DNA of 32,634 nt from Ruminococcus sp. (GCA_014799805.1 JAAVHJ010000035.1:1-32634); one strand, 5' to 3'; positions 7,739 through 17,162 are shown, numbered from the stretch's first letter. Program-made: numbers and translations. The notes: a model not told the origin generated them from the sequence alone.

Positions 7739-9106
7739 ATGGAACAAAAAATCCCTTATAAAATTTATCTGAGTGAAGAAGAATTGCCAAAACAATGGTA
7801 TAATGTTAGAGCAGATATGAAAACGAAACCTGCACCGCTGTTAAATCCTGCGACAGGTCAACCCGTAACACTGGAAGAATTAAGCCAAATTTTCTGTACA
7901 GAGCTTGCAAAACAAGAGCTTGACAATGACAATGCCTATATAGACATTCCAGAGGAAATTCTTAGCTTTTACAAAATGTATCGTCCAGCACCTTTGGTAA
8001 GAGCCTATTTTTTAGAAAAAGCACTAGGTACGCCTGCGAAAATTTATTATAAATTTGAGGGTAATAATACTTCTGGTAGCCATAAATTAAATAGCTCTAT
8101 TGCACAAGCTTATTATGCAAAAAAGCAAGGCTTAAAAGGCGTGACCACAGAAACAGGTGCTGGACAATGGGGAACAGCACTTGCAATGGCTTGTTCTTAT
8201 TTTGATTTAGACTGCAAAGTATTTATGGTAAAATGTTCTTATGAACAAAAGCCTTTCCGCCGTGAAGTGATGAGAACTTATGGAGCAAATGTAACACCAT
8301 CACCATCTGACACAACAGAAGTTGGCAGAAAAATTCTAGAAGAATTTCCTGGGACAAGTGGTTCACTAGGTTGTGCAATTTCTGAAGCAGTAGAATGTGC
8401 TGTTACAAATGAAGGCTATCGTTATGTATTAGGCTCTGTTTTGTCACAAGTATTATTGCATCAGTCTATTATTGGCTTGGAATGTATGACAGCTTGCGAT
8501 AAATACGGCATTCAGCCCGATATTATTATTGGCTGTGCTGGTGGCGGTTCTAATTTAGGTGGCTTGATTTCTCCATTCATGGGCAGAAAATTAAGAGGCG
8601 AAGCAGATTATCAATTTATTGCAGTTGAGCCTGCATCTTGTCCATCTCTCACAAGAGGCAAATATGTTTATGATTTCTGCGATACGGGAAAAGTTTGCCC
8701 ACTTTCTAAAATGTATACGCTTGGCAGTGGCTTTATTCCGTCACCAAATCATGCTGGAGGTTTGCGTTATCATGGTATGAGTAGTGTATTATCTGAACTT
8801 TATGACGAAGGCTTAATGGAAGCCAGAAGTGTAGAACAGACTTCTGTATTTGAAGCAGCAACGAAATTTGCCAGAATTGAGGGAACGCTCCCTGCTCCAG
8901 AAAGTAGCCATGCAATTAAAGTTGCCATTGATGAAGCTTTGAAATGCAAAGAAACAGGGGAAGAAAAGACGATTTTATTTGGTTTGACGGGAACAGGTTA
9001 TTTTGATATGTTAGCTTATCAGAAATATAATGATAATCTGATGACGGATTATATTCCAACAGATGAAGATTTAGCAAAGGGCTTTGCAAATTTACCAAAT
9101 GTTTAA
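7739..9106 (+). CDS. trpB: TrpB2-type tryptophan synthase beta chain
   Basis: This 455-residue PLP enzyme condenses indole with serine. The PLP lysine is K116 in SGSHKLN, followed by the substrate loop ETGAGQWG (138-145) and the phosphate-binding GGGSNLGG (268-275). The length and the N-terminal extension (KIYLSEEELPKQWYN) mark the TrpB2 subfamily rather than the about 400-residue TrpB1. No trpA is adjacent, which is usual for TrpB2; family members are often proposed to salvage indole. AAAGGAAG precedes ATG 7739, and the gene has its own promoter and terminator. It is therefore a single-gene unit between hpt and gltX. Confidence 0.93.
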   Translation: MEQKIPYKIYLSEEELPKQWYNVRADMKTKPAPLLNPATGQPVTLEELSQIFCTELAKQELDNDNAYIDIPEEILSFYKMYRPAPLVRAYFLEKALGTPAKIYYKFEGNNTSGSHKLNSSIAQAYYAKKQGLKGVTTETGAGQWGTALAMACSYFDLDCKVFMVKCSYEQKPFRREVMRTYGANVTPSPSDTTEVGRKILEEFPGTSGSLGCAISEAVECAVTNEGYRYVLGSVLSQVLLHQSIIGLECMTACDKYGIQPDIIIGCAGGGSNLGGLISPFMGRKLRGEADYQFIAVEPASCPSLTRGKYVYDFCDTGKVCPLSKMYTLGSGFIPSPNHAGGLRYHGMSSVLSELYDEGLMEARSVEQTSVFEAATKFARIEGTLPAPESSHAIKVAIDEALKCKETGEEKTILFGLTGTGYFDMLAYQKYNDNLMTDYIPTDEDLAKGFANLPNV

Positions 9107-9131
9107 AATTTAAAAAAATATAATTATCTGG

Positions 9132-9168
9132 AAACTACTCGAAATTATTTTAGTTCGAGTAGTTTTCT
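9132..9168 (+). terminator. Terminator after trpB2
   Basis: AAACTACTCGAA (9132-9143) pairs perfectly with TTCGAGTAGTTT (9154-9165) around a 10-base loop and is followed by TCTAG. The run of T is partly inside the stem, so termination may be incomplete and allow some read-through into gltX. Confidence 0.7.
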
Positions 9169-9206
9169 AGGTAAATAAAAAATTAGAAAGATGAGTGATA
9201 GAATTT

Positions 9207-10847
9207 ATGAATTATCAAGCTTTGGCGAATTTATTATTTCCAGATGTGACAGAAACTCCAGAAGATTTGGAAAAAAAATATCCTGCCAGAAATCTTCCAG
9301 AACATGCTGTTGTTACAAGAATTGGACCTAGTCCGACAGGTTTTGTGCATTTGGGAAATTTATATAATGCCGTGATTGGCGAACGTCTCGCACATCAGTC
9401 AAATGGCGTATTTTATTTGCGTATTGAAGATACGGATAATAAACGCAAAGTAGACGGAGCTGTTGAAACGCTAATTCACGCAATGAATTATTTCAATGTG
9501 CATTTTGATGAGGGTGCAATAGAAAATCATCAAAATAATGGCATGTATGCCCCTTATTATCAGAGACAAAGAAAAAATATTTATCATGTCATTGCAAAAT
9601 ATCTTACAGAACAGGGCAAGACTTATCCTTGTTTTTTAACGCCTGAAGAATTAGATGCAATTCGGGAACAGCAAACAGCAAACAAAGAAGATATTGGTAT
9701 TTATGGAAAATATGCATTCGCAAATAGAAATTTAAGTTTAGAACAGATTCAGGAAAATATAAATGCTGGTAAATCTTGGGTGTTAAGATTTAAAGCCGAG
9801 GATACACAAGAATTAATCTGTGTAGAAGATGCGATTCGTGGCAAATTAGAAATGCCCAGAAATTTCATGGATTTTGTGTTACTAAAGAGTGATGGCATTC
9901 CGACTTATCATTTTGCACATGTCGTAGATGATTATTTTATGCATTCTACACATATAATTCGTGGCGAAGAATGGATTTCTTCTTTACCAATGCATGTGGA
10001 ATTATTTAATATTCTGCATTGGAAACAGCCAATTTATTGCCATACAGCAACACTTATGAAAATTGAAGACGGCAAAAAACGAAAATTATCAAAACGCAAA
10101 GACCCAGAACTTGCTTTAGCATATTATCAGCAGGAAGGCATTTGTCAGGATGCCGTTTGGGAATTTTTATTAACTGTCTTAAATTCTAATTTTGAAGAAT
10201 GGCGTTTAGCAAATCCAGAATTGTCTTATTTAGATTTTGAATATTCGATTTCCAAAATGTCCATTTCTGGTGCATTGGTAGATTTAGATAAATTAAAAGA
10301 TATTTCGAAAGAAGTGCTTAGCAGAATGCCAGCAGAAAAATTATATTCTGGTTGGCTGGATTGGTGCAAGCAATATGATTTAGAATTTGCAAAATTATTA
10401 GGAACTTATCCTGAAAGAACTATCAATGCCCTAAATGTCGGCAGAACTGCGAAAAAGCCTAGAAAAGATTTAGAAAACTGGAAACAGGCTTGTGAATTTA
10501 TGCGTTTTTATTATCAGGAAAGTTTTGTATTACAAGATGCAATGCCTGAAGAAATTGACGAAGAAACCAGAAAATTATGTTTTAAATTATATTTAGAAAA
10601 TTATCATCATGAAGATGATTCTGCTACTTGGTTCGCAAAAGTAAAAGCTTTGACAGAACAATTAGGCTGTGCAGTCAAACCAAAAGATTATAAGAAAAAT
10701 CCAGACCAGTATAAAGGCAGTATTATTCATGTCACAAATATGTTGCGTATTGCTTTGACAGGCAGAGCAAATGCACCTGATATTTGGGAAGTCAGTCATG
10801 TATTAGGAGAAGAAATTGTTAGAAATAGACTAGAAAAATGGTTATAA
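9207..10847 (+). CDS. gltX: Glutamyl-tRNA synthetase
   Basis: A class I aminoacyl-tRNA synthetase charging tRNA-Glu. The ATP-site signature is GPSPTGFVHLGN (a HIGH variant) near residues 40-51; LRIEDTD follows, and the second signature is KLSKRKD at about 293-299. The C-terminal half is helical, as expected for anticodon recognition. The length, 546 residues, is long for GltX (usually about 470-500). I prefer ATG 9207, which has GAGTGAT seven bases upstream; an in-frame GTG at 9195 would add four residues. MetRS-like and membrane-protein genes follow closely on the same strand. Whether it is discriminating or non-discriminating cannot be read here. Confidence 0.93.
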   Translation: MNYQALANLLFPDVTETPEDLEKKYPARNLPEHAVVTRIGPSPTGFVHLGNLYNAVIGERLAHQSNGVFYLRIEDTDNKRKVDGAVETLIHAMNYFNVHFDEGAIENHQNNGMYAPYYQRQRKNIYHVIAKYLTEQGKTYPCFLTPEELDAIREQQTANKEDIGIYGKYAFANRNLSLEQIQENINAGKSWVLRFKAEDTQELICVEDAIRGKLEMPRNFMDFVLLKSDGIPTYHFAHVVDDYFMHSTHIIRGEEWISSLPMHVELFNILHWKQPIYCHTATLMKIEDGKKRKLSKRKDPELALAYYQQEGICQDAVWEFLLTVLNSNFEEWRLANPELSYLDFEYSISKMSISGALVDLDKLKDISKEVLSRMPAEKLYSGWLDWCKQYDLEFAKLLGTYPERTINALNVGRTAKKPRKDLENWKQACEFMRFYYQESFVLQDAMPEEIDEETRKLCFKLYLENYHHEDDSATWFAKVKALTEQLGCAVKPKDYKKNPDQYKGSIIHVTNMLRIALTGRANAPDIWEVSHVLGEEIVRNRLEKWL

Positions 10848-10895
10848 TTTTGTTTTAGTTAAATTAAATTTTAAGAAAGGATTAAAATTAACAAA

Positions 10896-12905
10896 ATGAG
10901 TAAAAATAAATCTGAAAATAGAAATTTTGAGATTCCAAGACCAGAATTTCCAAAACGTGCTGTCATTACAGGCGGTATGCCTTATGGAAATAAAGAATTG
11001 CATTTTGGACATGTCGGCGGAATGTTAGTATTTGCTGACACATATGCAAGATTTTTGCGTGACAGAATCGGCAAGGAAAATGTTATTTTTGTTTCTGGAA
11101 CAGATTGTTATGGTTCACCAATTGCTGAGGGTTGGCGTCAAAAAGTAGAAAAAGGCGAATTTACTGGCAGTTTAGAAGAATTTGTTTTGCAAAATCATGA
11201 AAAACAGAAAAAAACGCTGGAAGCTTATGGAATTTCACCGAATTTATTTGGTGCGTCTGGTTTAGGACGTTCGAAAGAAATTCATGCTGAAGTGACAAAC
11301 TGGTTCTTGAAATCGCTTTATGAAAAAAAGCAATTAAATAAATTATCTACCATGCAATTTTTTGACGAAAAAGCAGGTGTTTTTCTAAACGGTCGTCAAG
11401 TTATCGGCAAATGTCCTGTTGAGGGTTGCCAATCTGAAAAAGGCTATGCTGATGAATGCGATTTAGGACATCAGTATATGCCAGAAAATTTAATTCATCC
11501 TGTTAGTACACTTACAGGAGAAACACCAACGATGAAACCTGTGACAAACTGGTATTTTAAATTGCGTGATTATGAAACATTAATGCTGGAATGGGTAGAA
11601 GAATTAAAAAAACGCAAAGATATCAGACCTGTTGTTTGGAAAACAATTGATGAATTTTTAAAGCCTCCTGTGATTTATATTAAACGTGAATTTGAAGAAA
11701 TTTATTTTGATTTAAAAAATCAGTTGCCAAAACATGAATATTTAGAAGAAAAGAAAAAACCATCTTTTACAATTGCTTTTGAGAATTTATCTGATTGTGA
11801 TGACGCATGCAGAATTTTGACAAAAAATCATATTCGCTACAGAACAGGAAAAACACTTGTGCCATTTCGTTTAACTGGTAATGTAGAATGGGGTGTACCT
11901 GCACCTGTTTTAGAAGATGAAGAAGCTTTAACAGTTTGGGTATGGCCAGAATCTCTTTGGGCGCCTATTTCATTTACAGAGGCTTATTTAGAACAAATTG
12001 GACATGACCGTTCCGAATGGAAAAATTTCTGGTGCAGCAAAGATTCTAATATTTATCAGTTTATCGGACAGGATAATATTTATTTTTACGGCATTGCAGA
12101 ACCTGCTATGTGGATGGCACAACAGGATTCAGAACAGAAAAATTCTAATCCGTCAGAGAGTGAATTGCAATTGCCTTTGATTGTTGCAAATCATCATATT
12201 TTATTTTTAGATAAAAAAGCTTCCAGTTCTGGAGCTGTGAAACCTCCAATGGCTGATGATTTATTAAATTTCTATACGCCTGAACAGCTCCGTATGCATT
12301 GGTTAGGCTTAGGACTTGGACAACGTTCTGTTAGTTTCATGCCAAAGCCATTTAATCCGTCTGCAAAGCCTGATGATTCTGACCCTGTTGTCAAAGATGG
12401 CTTATTGTTATCTAATGTTTATAATCGCATGATTCGTACGGCTTTTTATACAACGCAAAAATATTTTGACGGTATTTTGCCAGACGTTGCACCAGAAGAA
12501 AAATTTTTAGCTGACGGCAAAAAAGCAGTGTTAGATTATGAAAGACACATGTCTAAATTCGCATTTCATCAATGCACTTATGTACTAGATAGCTATATCA
12601 GAAATGGCAGTAAATATATGTCTAAGGCTTTAAAAGGCGAAGAACAAAATCCAGATGAAGTTGCACAGGCTTTGGCAAATTTATTTTATATGATTAGAAT
12701 TGCAGGAATTTTATTGCACCCAATGGCACCATTCGGCACGGAAAAATTAAGAGAATATTTGCAAGTAGATGAAAGAATCTGGTCTTGGGAATTTATTTTT
12801 GAGCCATTAAATTATTTCACTGGTGAAAAACATCAATTAAAATTCTTGCCACCAAAGACAGATTTTTTCACACGTCATGAAAGTCAGTTTGAAACAGGTA
12901 AATAA
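10896..12905 (+). CDS. Divergent methionyl-tRNA synthetase-like class I synthetase
   Basis: This 669-residue protein has the MetRS order. AVITGGMPYGNKELHFGHVGG (21-42) holds the HIGH motif HFGH. A zinc-knuckle candidate lies in the connective domain (C173, C178, C188, H192). VTNWYFKL (216-223), GQDNIYFYGI (391-400) and a helical C-terminal anticodon domain follow. In place of KMSKS there is DKKASSSG (439-446), so the catalytic second lysine is missing. There is an insertion with KPPVIYIKREF around 256-330. AGAAAGGATT precedes the ATG. It may be a second, specialised MetRS paralogue, a synthetase with a different amino-acid use, or a weakly active enzyme. The MetRS family is clear; canonical activity is not assured. 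Confidence 0.8.
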   Translation: MSKNKSENRNFEIPRPEFPKRAVITGGMPYGNKELHFGHVGGMLVFADTYARFLRDRIGKENVIFVSGTDCYGSPIAEGWRQKVEKGEFTGSLEEFVLQNHEKQKKTLEAYGISPNLFGASGLGRSKEIHAEVTNWFLKSLYEKKQLNKLSTMQFFDEKAGVFLNGRQVIGKCPVEGCQSEKGYADECDLGHQYMPENLIHPVSTLTGETPTMKPVTNWYFKLRDYETLMLEWVEELKKRKDIRPVVWKTIDEFLKPPVIYIKREFEEIYFDLKNQLPKHEYLEEKKKPSFTIAFENLSDCDDACRILTKNHIRYRTGKTLVPFRLTGNVEWGVPAPVLEDEEALTVWVWPESLWAPISFTEAYLEQIGHDRSEWKNFWCSKDSNIYQFIGQDNIYFYGIAEPAMWMAQQDSEQKNSNPSESELQLPLIVANHHILFLDKKASSSGAVKPPMADDLLNFYTPEQLRMHWLGLGLGQRSVSFMPKPFNPSAKPDDSDPVVKDGLLLSNVYNRMIRTAFYTTQKYFDGILPDVAPEEKFLADGKKAVLDYERHMSKFAFHQCTYVLDSYIRNGSKYMSKALKGEEQNPDEVAQALANLFYMIRIAGILLHPMAPFGTEKLREYLQVDERIWSWEFIFEPLNYFTGEKHQLKFLPPKTDFFTRHESQFETGK

Positions 12906-13270
12906 TGATAAAGAAAATTAATTTATCTGAACATCAATCTAAAAAAATAAGAAAAATCATAATTATTTTATTAATTATCTTAATTCCAGTTTTAATCATT
13001 ATGTTAAATCCGTTGCGAAGGTCCGAAGAAACAATAAGGAAAAAATTGCTAAAAGTAACGCATATTGGAACAGAAAAGCAAGATGTTCTTAATGAAGTTA
13101 ATAGCCATAAAAATGAATATGTTTCTAATTCTGACCGATTCATTGATGTTTTTATGGGTGAGTATTATTATCCTATCTTATTTTGTGAATGTGTAAGTGC
13201 ACTGTATAAATTTGATGAAAATAATAGGCTTGTTGACATTATTGTATCCAAAGAACTTGACGGACTTTAA
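12905..13270 (+). CDS. Small membrane-anchored protein of unknown function
   Basis: A 121-residue protein with a basic N-terminus, one strongly hydrophobic segment at about 19-35 (IIIILLIILIPVLIIML) and a soluble domain of about 85 residues. The ATG overlaps the last base of the preceding synthetase stop (TAATG), which argues for a real, coupled gene. The extracytoplasmic part (about 42-121) has alternating strand-like segments (VTHIGTEKQDVLNEV, FIDVFMGEYYYP, ALYKFDENNRLVDIIVSKEL) that recall small beta-rich lipoprotein-like domains. I do not recognise a family. Confidence 0.7.
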   Translation: MIKKINLSEHQSKKIRKIIIILLIILIPVLIIMLNPLRRSEETIRKKLLKVTHIGTEKQDVLNEVNSHKNEYVSNSDRFIDVFMGEYYYPILFCECVSALYKFDENNRLVDIIVSKELDGL

Positions 13271-13284
13271 TGAAAATATAAATT

Positions 13285-13320
13285 AAGCCCTCAGAATTTT
13301 AAAATTCTGGGGCTTGTTTT
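13285..13320 (+). terminator. Bidirectional terminator
   Basis: A near-perfect palindrome, AAGCCCTCAGAATTTT (13285-13300) with AAAATTCTGGGGCTT (13301-13315), is followed by GTTTTTT. It closes the gltX unit and meets the convergent macro-domain gene. Confidence 0.88.
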
Positions 13321-14088
13321 TTATTGAAATTCAAAAACTCTTTGGAATGTCGTATAATTATTTTGTTTTCGGGGTGTATGATAAATCGCAAATTCTATAT
13401 GCTGAAATTTATTTTTAAATTCTGGTTCTTGTAATACTTGACGATAGGCTTGTGCAACAATAAAAGGATTATTACAGAATGCACCACAGCCGAATGCTCC
13501 TAATACTAAGACTTGAATGTGATTTGCCAATGCAATCGAAAACATATGTCTTGCTCGGGAAATATGCAATTTTAAAAGTTCTCTGTCTGTTAGTTTTAAT
13601 GGTTCTGAACCTTTACCAGGATTCATGCGATTATAAGGCTTTATTCTTAAATTAGGAGCTGCACATGTTAAAATATCAACTTTGCACCAATCAGATTCTG
13701 GCATGCGTTCGGGAAAATTATCATCTGTTTTGATAATTAAAATATCAGGCGAATAAATACAAGCATTGGTATAACGCAAGTCTTTTTTAAGTCTGTGAAA
13801 TAAATAGAATTCTTGTTTCAGCCAATCTTGATTTAAACAGGGATATAAATTAGAACAACGGCATAAACTTTCTTCTTGTGCTCGGCTACCGTGTGTCACA
13901 CCACCGCCAGCATTTGTTGCAGATGCAAAATTATGGACTGCTATTTTTGCATTTGGATATTGCTTATGTAATTGCATTGCTGTTTCAAAAGATTTTAATT
14001 TAGAAACATGAATTCTGGTTTGAAAATTTTCTTTTGATTCTGGAATTTTCGGTGTTTCTTGTTCTAAATAAAGTTTTGTGTGTGTCAT
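13321..14088 (-). CDS. TIGR02452-type macro-domain protein (bacterial PARG-like), N-terminus interrupted
   Basis: This open part of 255 residues contains the poly(ADP-ribose) glycohydrolase signature GGGVTHGSRAQEE (GGG at 61-63, QEE at 71-73; the second Glu is the expected catalytic residue). The macro-fold phosphate loop VLGAFGCGAFCNNP follows. By family it should bind or remove ADP-ribose from proteins or nucleic acids. The ATG at 14088 has no good ribosome binding site. The same frame continues upstream through 14 sense codons, a TAG at 14133-14131 and then 17 codons to an ATG at 14184 that has AGGTGG at proper spacing. The natural start is therefore probably 14184, with the gene broken, or read through, at codon 18. 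A shorter protein from 14088 would lack the N-terminal helix but keep the catalytic core. Confidence 0.85.
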   Translation of the reverse strand: MTHTKLYLEQETPKIPESKENFQTRIHVSKLKSFETAMQLHKQYPNAKIAVHNFASATNAGGGVTHGSRAQEESLCRCSNLYPCLNQDWLKQEFYLFHRLKKDLRYTNACIYSPDILIIKTDDNFPERMPESDWCKVDILTCAAPNLRIKPYNRMNPGKGSEPLKLTDRELLKLHISRARHMFSIALANHIQVLVLGAFGCGAFCNNPFIVAQAYRQVLQEPEFKNKFQHIEFAIYHTPRKQNNYTTFQRVFEFQ

Positions 14089-14130
14089 AGAATTTTCCGT
14101 TGCTTGTTTTAATGTTGGATTTTCTTCAAG

Positions 14131-14184
14131 CTAATTTAATGTATCTTCAAAAATTGTAATTAATTTTTCTCGAATATCTGACAT
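14131..14184 (-). pseudogene. N-terminal fragment of the macro-domain gene, ended by an in-frame TAG
   Basis: ATG 14184, with AGGTGG six bases upstream, opens MSDIREKLITIFEDTLN and then TAG. It is in the same frame as the downstream ORF (32 codons from ATG to ATG). The residues after the stop (LEENPTLKQATENS) continue the amphipathic helix expected at the start of this family, so one base change such as TGG to TAG explains the break. Confidence 0.75.
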
Positions 14185-14203
14185 TTTTACCACCTCGGAA
14201 ATT

Positions 14204-14232
14204 ATTATAGCATAATAAATTAAATTTGTCAA
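14204..14232 (-). promoter_or_regulatory. Sigma-A promoter of the macro-domain gene
   Basis: Minus strand TTGACA (14232-14227), 17 bases and TATAAT (14209-14204), with extended TGC. It is placed to serve the ATG at 14184, not 14088. Confidence 0.85.
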
Positions 14233-14261
14233 TGATTTTGTGAGAAAATCGAAAAAATAAG

Positions 14262-14290
14262 TTGACAAATATATGAAATCAGTCTATAAT
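14262..14290 (+). promoter_or_regulatory. Sigma-A promoter of the trkAH unit
   Basis: TTGACA (14262-14267), 17 bases and TATAAT (14285-14290): a perfect consensus about 52 bases before the trkA start. It is divergent from the macro-domain promoter. Confidence 0.85.
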
Positions 14291-14342
14291 GATAAGTAGC
14301 AGAATTTCTTGCTAAATTTTGAGATAAAAGGGGTATCTTAAA

Positions 14343-15716
14343 TTGAATATTTTAATTATCGGTTGCGGAAAAGCTGGAAGTATTTTAACACGAACGCTTT
14401 GCCATGAAGAGCATGATGTAACAGTGATTGATATTAATTCTGAAGTTGTGACGAATATTGTAGATAATTTTGATGTACAGGCATTGACTGGGAACGGCTT
14501 AATTATAAAAGATTTACAAGAGGCTGGTGTAGACCACGCTGATGTCGTGATTGCCATGACAGAATCAGATGAAACAAATATCATGTGTTGTATGATGGCA
14601 CGCAAATGCGGTGCAAAGCATAGCATTGCCAGAGTGCGAAATCCTATGTTTTCAGAACAAATCGTATTCATGCGTGAAGAATTAGATATTAGCATGATGA
14701 TTAATCCAGAATATCAGACAGCAAATGATATTGCCAGAATGTTGCGTTATCCGAATGCACTTCATGTGGAAAGTTTTGCAAATGGACGCATGGAGCTGGC
14801 TGAATTAAGAGTTACACCTAATGGCATTATGGATGGTTTGGTATTGTCAGCTTTGCCGTCAAAAATGAAATTAAGATTATTAGTTTGTGCTGTTATGCGT
14901 GGTGAGGAATGCTTTATTCCAGATGGTAATTTTATTTTGCGTGGCAATGATAGAATTTATATTACAGCGGCACATAGTGAGTTATCTAAATTTTATAAAC
15001 AAGTGGGTGATGTGAAAAATAGAATTAAATCTGTAATGATTGTGGGCGGTGGAAAAATTAGTTATTATTTAATTCGGCAATTGCTGGAATTGGGTATGCA
15101 AGTGAAAATTATTGAACAAAATCGTGAACGTTGTGAACAATTAAGTGACTGGTTTTCCAAAGCGTCTATTATTTGTGCAGATGGCACTGACCAAGATATT
15201 TTGCTGGAAGAAGGAATTACTAGTGCTGATGCTTGTATTATGCTAACTGGTATTGATGAGGAAAATATTATTTTATCACTCTATGCTAAAAAAATCGGCG
15301 TGAATAAAATTGTGACGAAAATTAACAGAACTTCACTTTTGCCAATTTCAGATAGTGTAGGACTGGAAAATATTGTTTCTCCCAAAAATACAACTGTTGC
15401 ATTGATTTTACAGTATATTCGAGGAAAACAAAATTCAGAGGGAAGTAATATTAATACACTATATAGATTAGCTGATGATAAACTAGAAGCCATTGAATTT
15501 ATTGTCCGAGGAAATGCAAAATATATCGGCGTATCGCTGAAAAAATTAAAAATTAGTTCAGGTTTTCTGATTGCAGGCATTATTCGCAATAATAAGCGAA
15601 TTATTCCAACTGGTGATGATTGCTTAAAATTAAATGATAGTGTGATTATTGTAACAACAAGACAAAAAGTTACAAGTTTAGATACAATTTTTCAGACACA
15701 GGGGGTAGGAAAATAA
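14343..15716 (+). CDS. trkA: TrkA, regulatory NAD-binding subunit of the Trk potassium transporter
   Basis: This 457-residue cytoplasmic subunit gates TrkH. It is a tandem duplication of RCK units: RCK_N 1 from residue 1 (ILIIGCGKAGS, then VIDIN), RCK_C 1 about 135-215, RCK_N 2 from about 225 (VMIVGGGKISYYL, then ICADGTD), and RCK_C 2 about 370-455. The start is a TTG at 14343, with AAAGGGG eight bases upstream and no in-frame ATG near. The trkH gene starts four bases after its stop. Length and domain order are normal for TrkA. Confidence 0.95.
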   Translation: MNILIIGCGKAGSILTRTLCHEEHDVTVIDINSEVVTNIVDNFDVQALTGNGLIIKDLQEAGVDHADVVIAMTESDETNIMCCMMARKCGAKHSIARVRNPMFSEQIVFMREELDISMMINPEYQTANDIARMLRYPNALHVESFANGRMELAELRVTPNGIMDGLVLSALPSKMKLRLLVCAVMRGEECFIPDGNFILRGNDRIYITAAHSELSKFYKQVGDVKNRIKSVMIVGGGKISYYLIRQLLELGMQVKIIEQNRERCEQLSDWFSKASIICADGTDQDILLEEGITSADACIMLTGIDEENIILSLYAKKIGVNKIVTKINRTSLLPISDSVGLENIVSPKNTTVALILQYIRGKQNSEGSNINTLYRLADDKLEAIEFIVRGNAKYIGVSLKKLKISSGFLIAGIIRNNKRIIPTGDDCLKLNDSVIIVTTRQKVTSLDTIFQTQGVGK

Positions 15717-15719
15717 ATC

Positions 15720-17156
15720 ATGAATTATAAAATGATTGGTTATCTAACAGGACAAATCATTCGGGCATTAGGTGCATTAATGCTTTTGCCCTTGCTTGTG
15801 AGTCTGATTTATCATGAACCAACAAGCAGAAATGCATTTGCCATCACAGCAGGTATTTTAATTTTATCAGGAACTCTGGTTACACTGAAAAAGCCTGAAA
15901 ATAAAGATATTTATACTCGTGAAGGCATGGCAACTGTAACAGTCACTTGGATTTTAGTTTCTATATTAGGTGCGTTGCCTTATTTTCTATCTGGAGAGAT
16001 TCCTAATTTTGCAAATGCCATTTTTGAAACGGCTTCTGGATTTACAACAACAGGGTCTACAATTTTAAATGATATAGAAGCGATGTCAAATGCTTGTTTA
16101 TTCTGGAGAAGCTTTTCACATTGGTTAGGCGGCATGGGTGTATTAATTTTCATGTTAGCTGTTTTGCCACAAAATGACACAAGAACAATGCATCTTGTAA
16201 GAGCTGAATCTCCTGGACCTACAGCGGGAAAATTAACTTCTAAAATGAGTTTTTCTGTTAGAATTTTATATGGCATTTATATTGCATTAACTGTTTTAGA
16301 AACAATTTTATTAAGTTTCAGCAAAATGACCTTTTTTGAAGCATTAAATCATGCATTTTCAACAGCAGGAACTGGTGGTTTTGGCATGACAAATCATAGC
16401 ATTGCAGATTATAACAGTGCTTATATTGATATAATTATTACTATTTTTATGCTGTTATTTTCTATTAATTTCACGCTATATTATTTATTATTATCCAAAA
16501 AATTTCTGCAAGTGTTCAAAAACGAGGAATTAAGATTATTTTTAGGCATTGTCGCAGGGGCATCTATTTTAATTGCATGTGATAGTATTTCTATCTATGG
16601 AAATTTTTTCAAATCTTTTCGTTACTCATCGTTTCAGGTATTATCTATGATATCAACCGCTGGATTTGCAACAGCAGATTTTACAGAATGGTCTTATTTT
16701 TCGCAAATGATATTATTATTACTCATGTTTGTTGGAGGTTGTGCTGGTTCTACAGGTGGCGGTTTAAAAGTCATGAGAATTTTAATTATGTTCAAAACAG
16801 CTTATCGTGAAATTAAATGTGTATTAAATCCTCGTTCTGTTGTGACTGTCAAATGTGATGGTAAAGCAATTGATAAAGAAGTTGTCAGAGGTGTAAGTTT
16901 TTATTTTGTATTATTTATGTTATTATCTGCAATTTCTATGTTGTTATTGTCTTTAGATGGACATGATGTCGGTACAACAGTAACAGCTGTAATTACTTGC
17001 TTAAATAACGTAGGACCTGGTTTAGGTGAAATTAGCCCCTCTGGAAATTTTGCTGGATTTTCAGCATGGGCAAAGATTTTATTAAGTCTTGATATGCTAT
17101 TAGGCAGATTGGAAATTTATCCAATGCTAGTATTATTTACAATTAGAAAAAAATAA
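15720..17156 (+). CDS. trkH: TrkH-family potassium channel/transporter subunit
   Basis: A 478-residue integral membrane protein carrying K+ inward. It has the four TM-P-TM repeats of the Trk/Ktr family, with filter regions visible as ASGFTTTGST, STAGTGGFGMT, STAGFATADF and NNVGPGLGEIS. GGMGVLIF and GGCAGSTGGGLK lie in the conserved helices. The length suits TrkH/TrkG rather than the shorter KtrB. It is co-transcribed with trkA and ends at a strong terminator. TrkA-TrkH together form a complete uptake system. Confidence 0.95.
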   Translation: MNYKMIGYLTGQIIRALGALMLLPLLVSLIYHEPTSRNAFAITAGILILSGTLVTLKKPENKDIYTREGMATVTVTWILVSILGALPYFLSGEIPNFANAIFETASGFTTTGSTILNDIEAMSNACLFWRSFSHWLGGMGVLIFMLAVLPQNDTRTMHLVRAESPGPTAGKLTSKMSFSVRILYGIYIALTVLETILLSFSKMTFFEALNHAFSTAGTGGFGMTNHSIADYNSAYIDIIITIFMLLFSINFTLYYLLLSKKFLQVFKNEELRLFLGIVAGASILIACDSISIYGNFFKSFRYSSFQVLSMISTAGFATADFTEWSYFSQMILLLLMFVGGCAGSTGGGLKVMRILIMFKTAYREIKCVLNPRSVVTVKCDGKAIDKEVVRGVSFYFVLFMLLSAISMLLLSLDGHDVGTTVTAVITCLNNVGPGLGEISPSGNFAGFSAWAKILLSLDMLLGRLEIYPMLVLFTIRKK

Positions 17157-17162
17157 AATAAA

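Noticed and set aside
7739-9106. Loss of trpA as an anomaly
   Set aside because: The protein is of the TrpB2 type, which commonly occurs without an adjacent trpA.
14312-14695. 127-codon antisense frame over trkA
   Set aside because: It lies fully within the well-supported trkA gene, lacks a ribosome site, and has no recognisable protein features.
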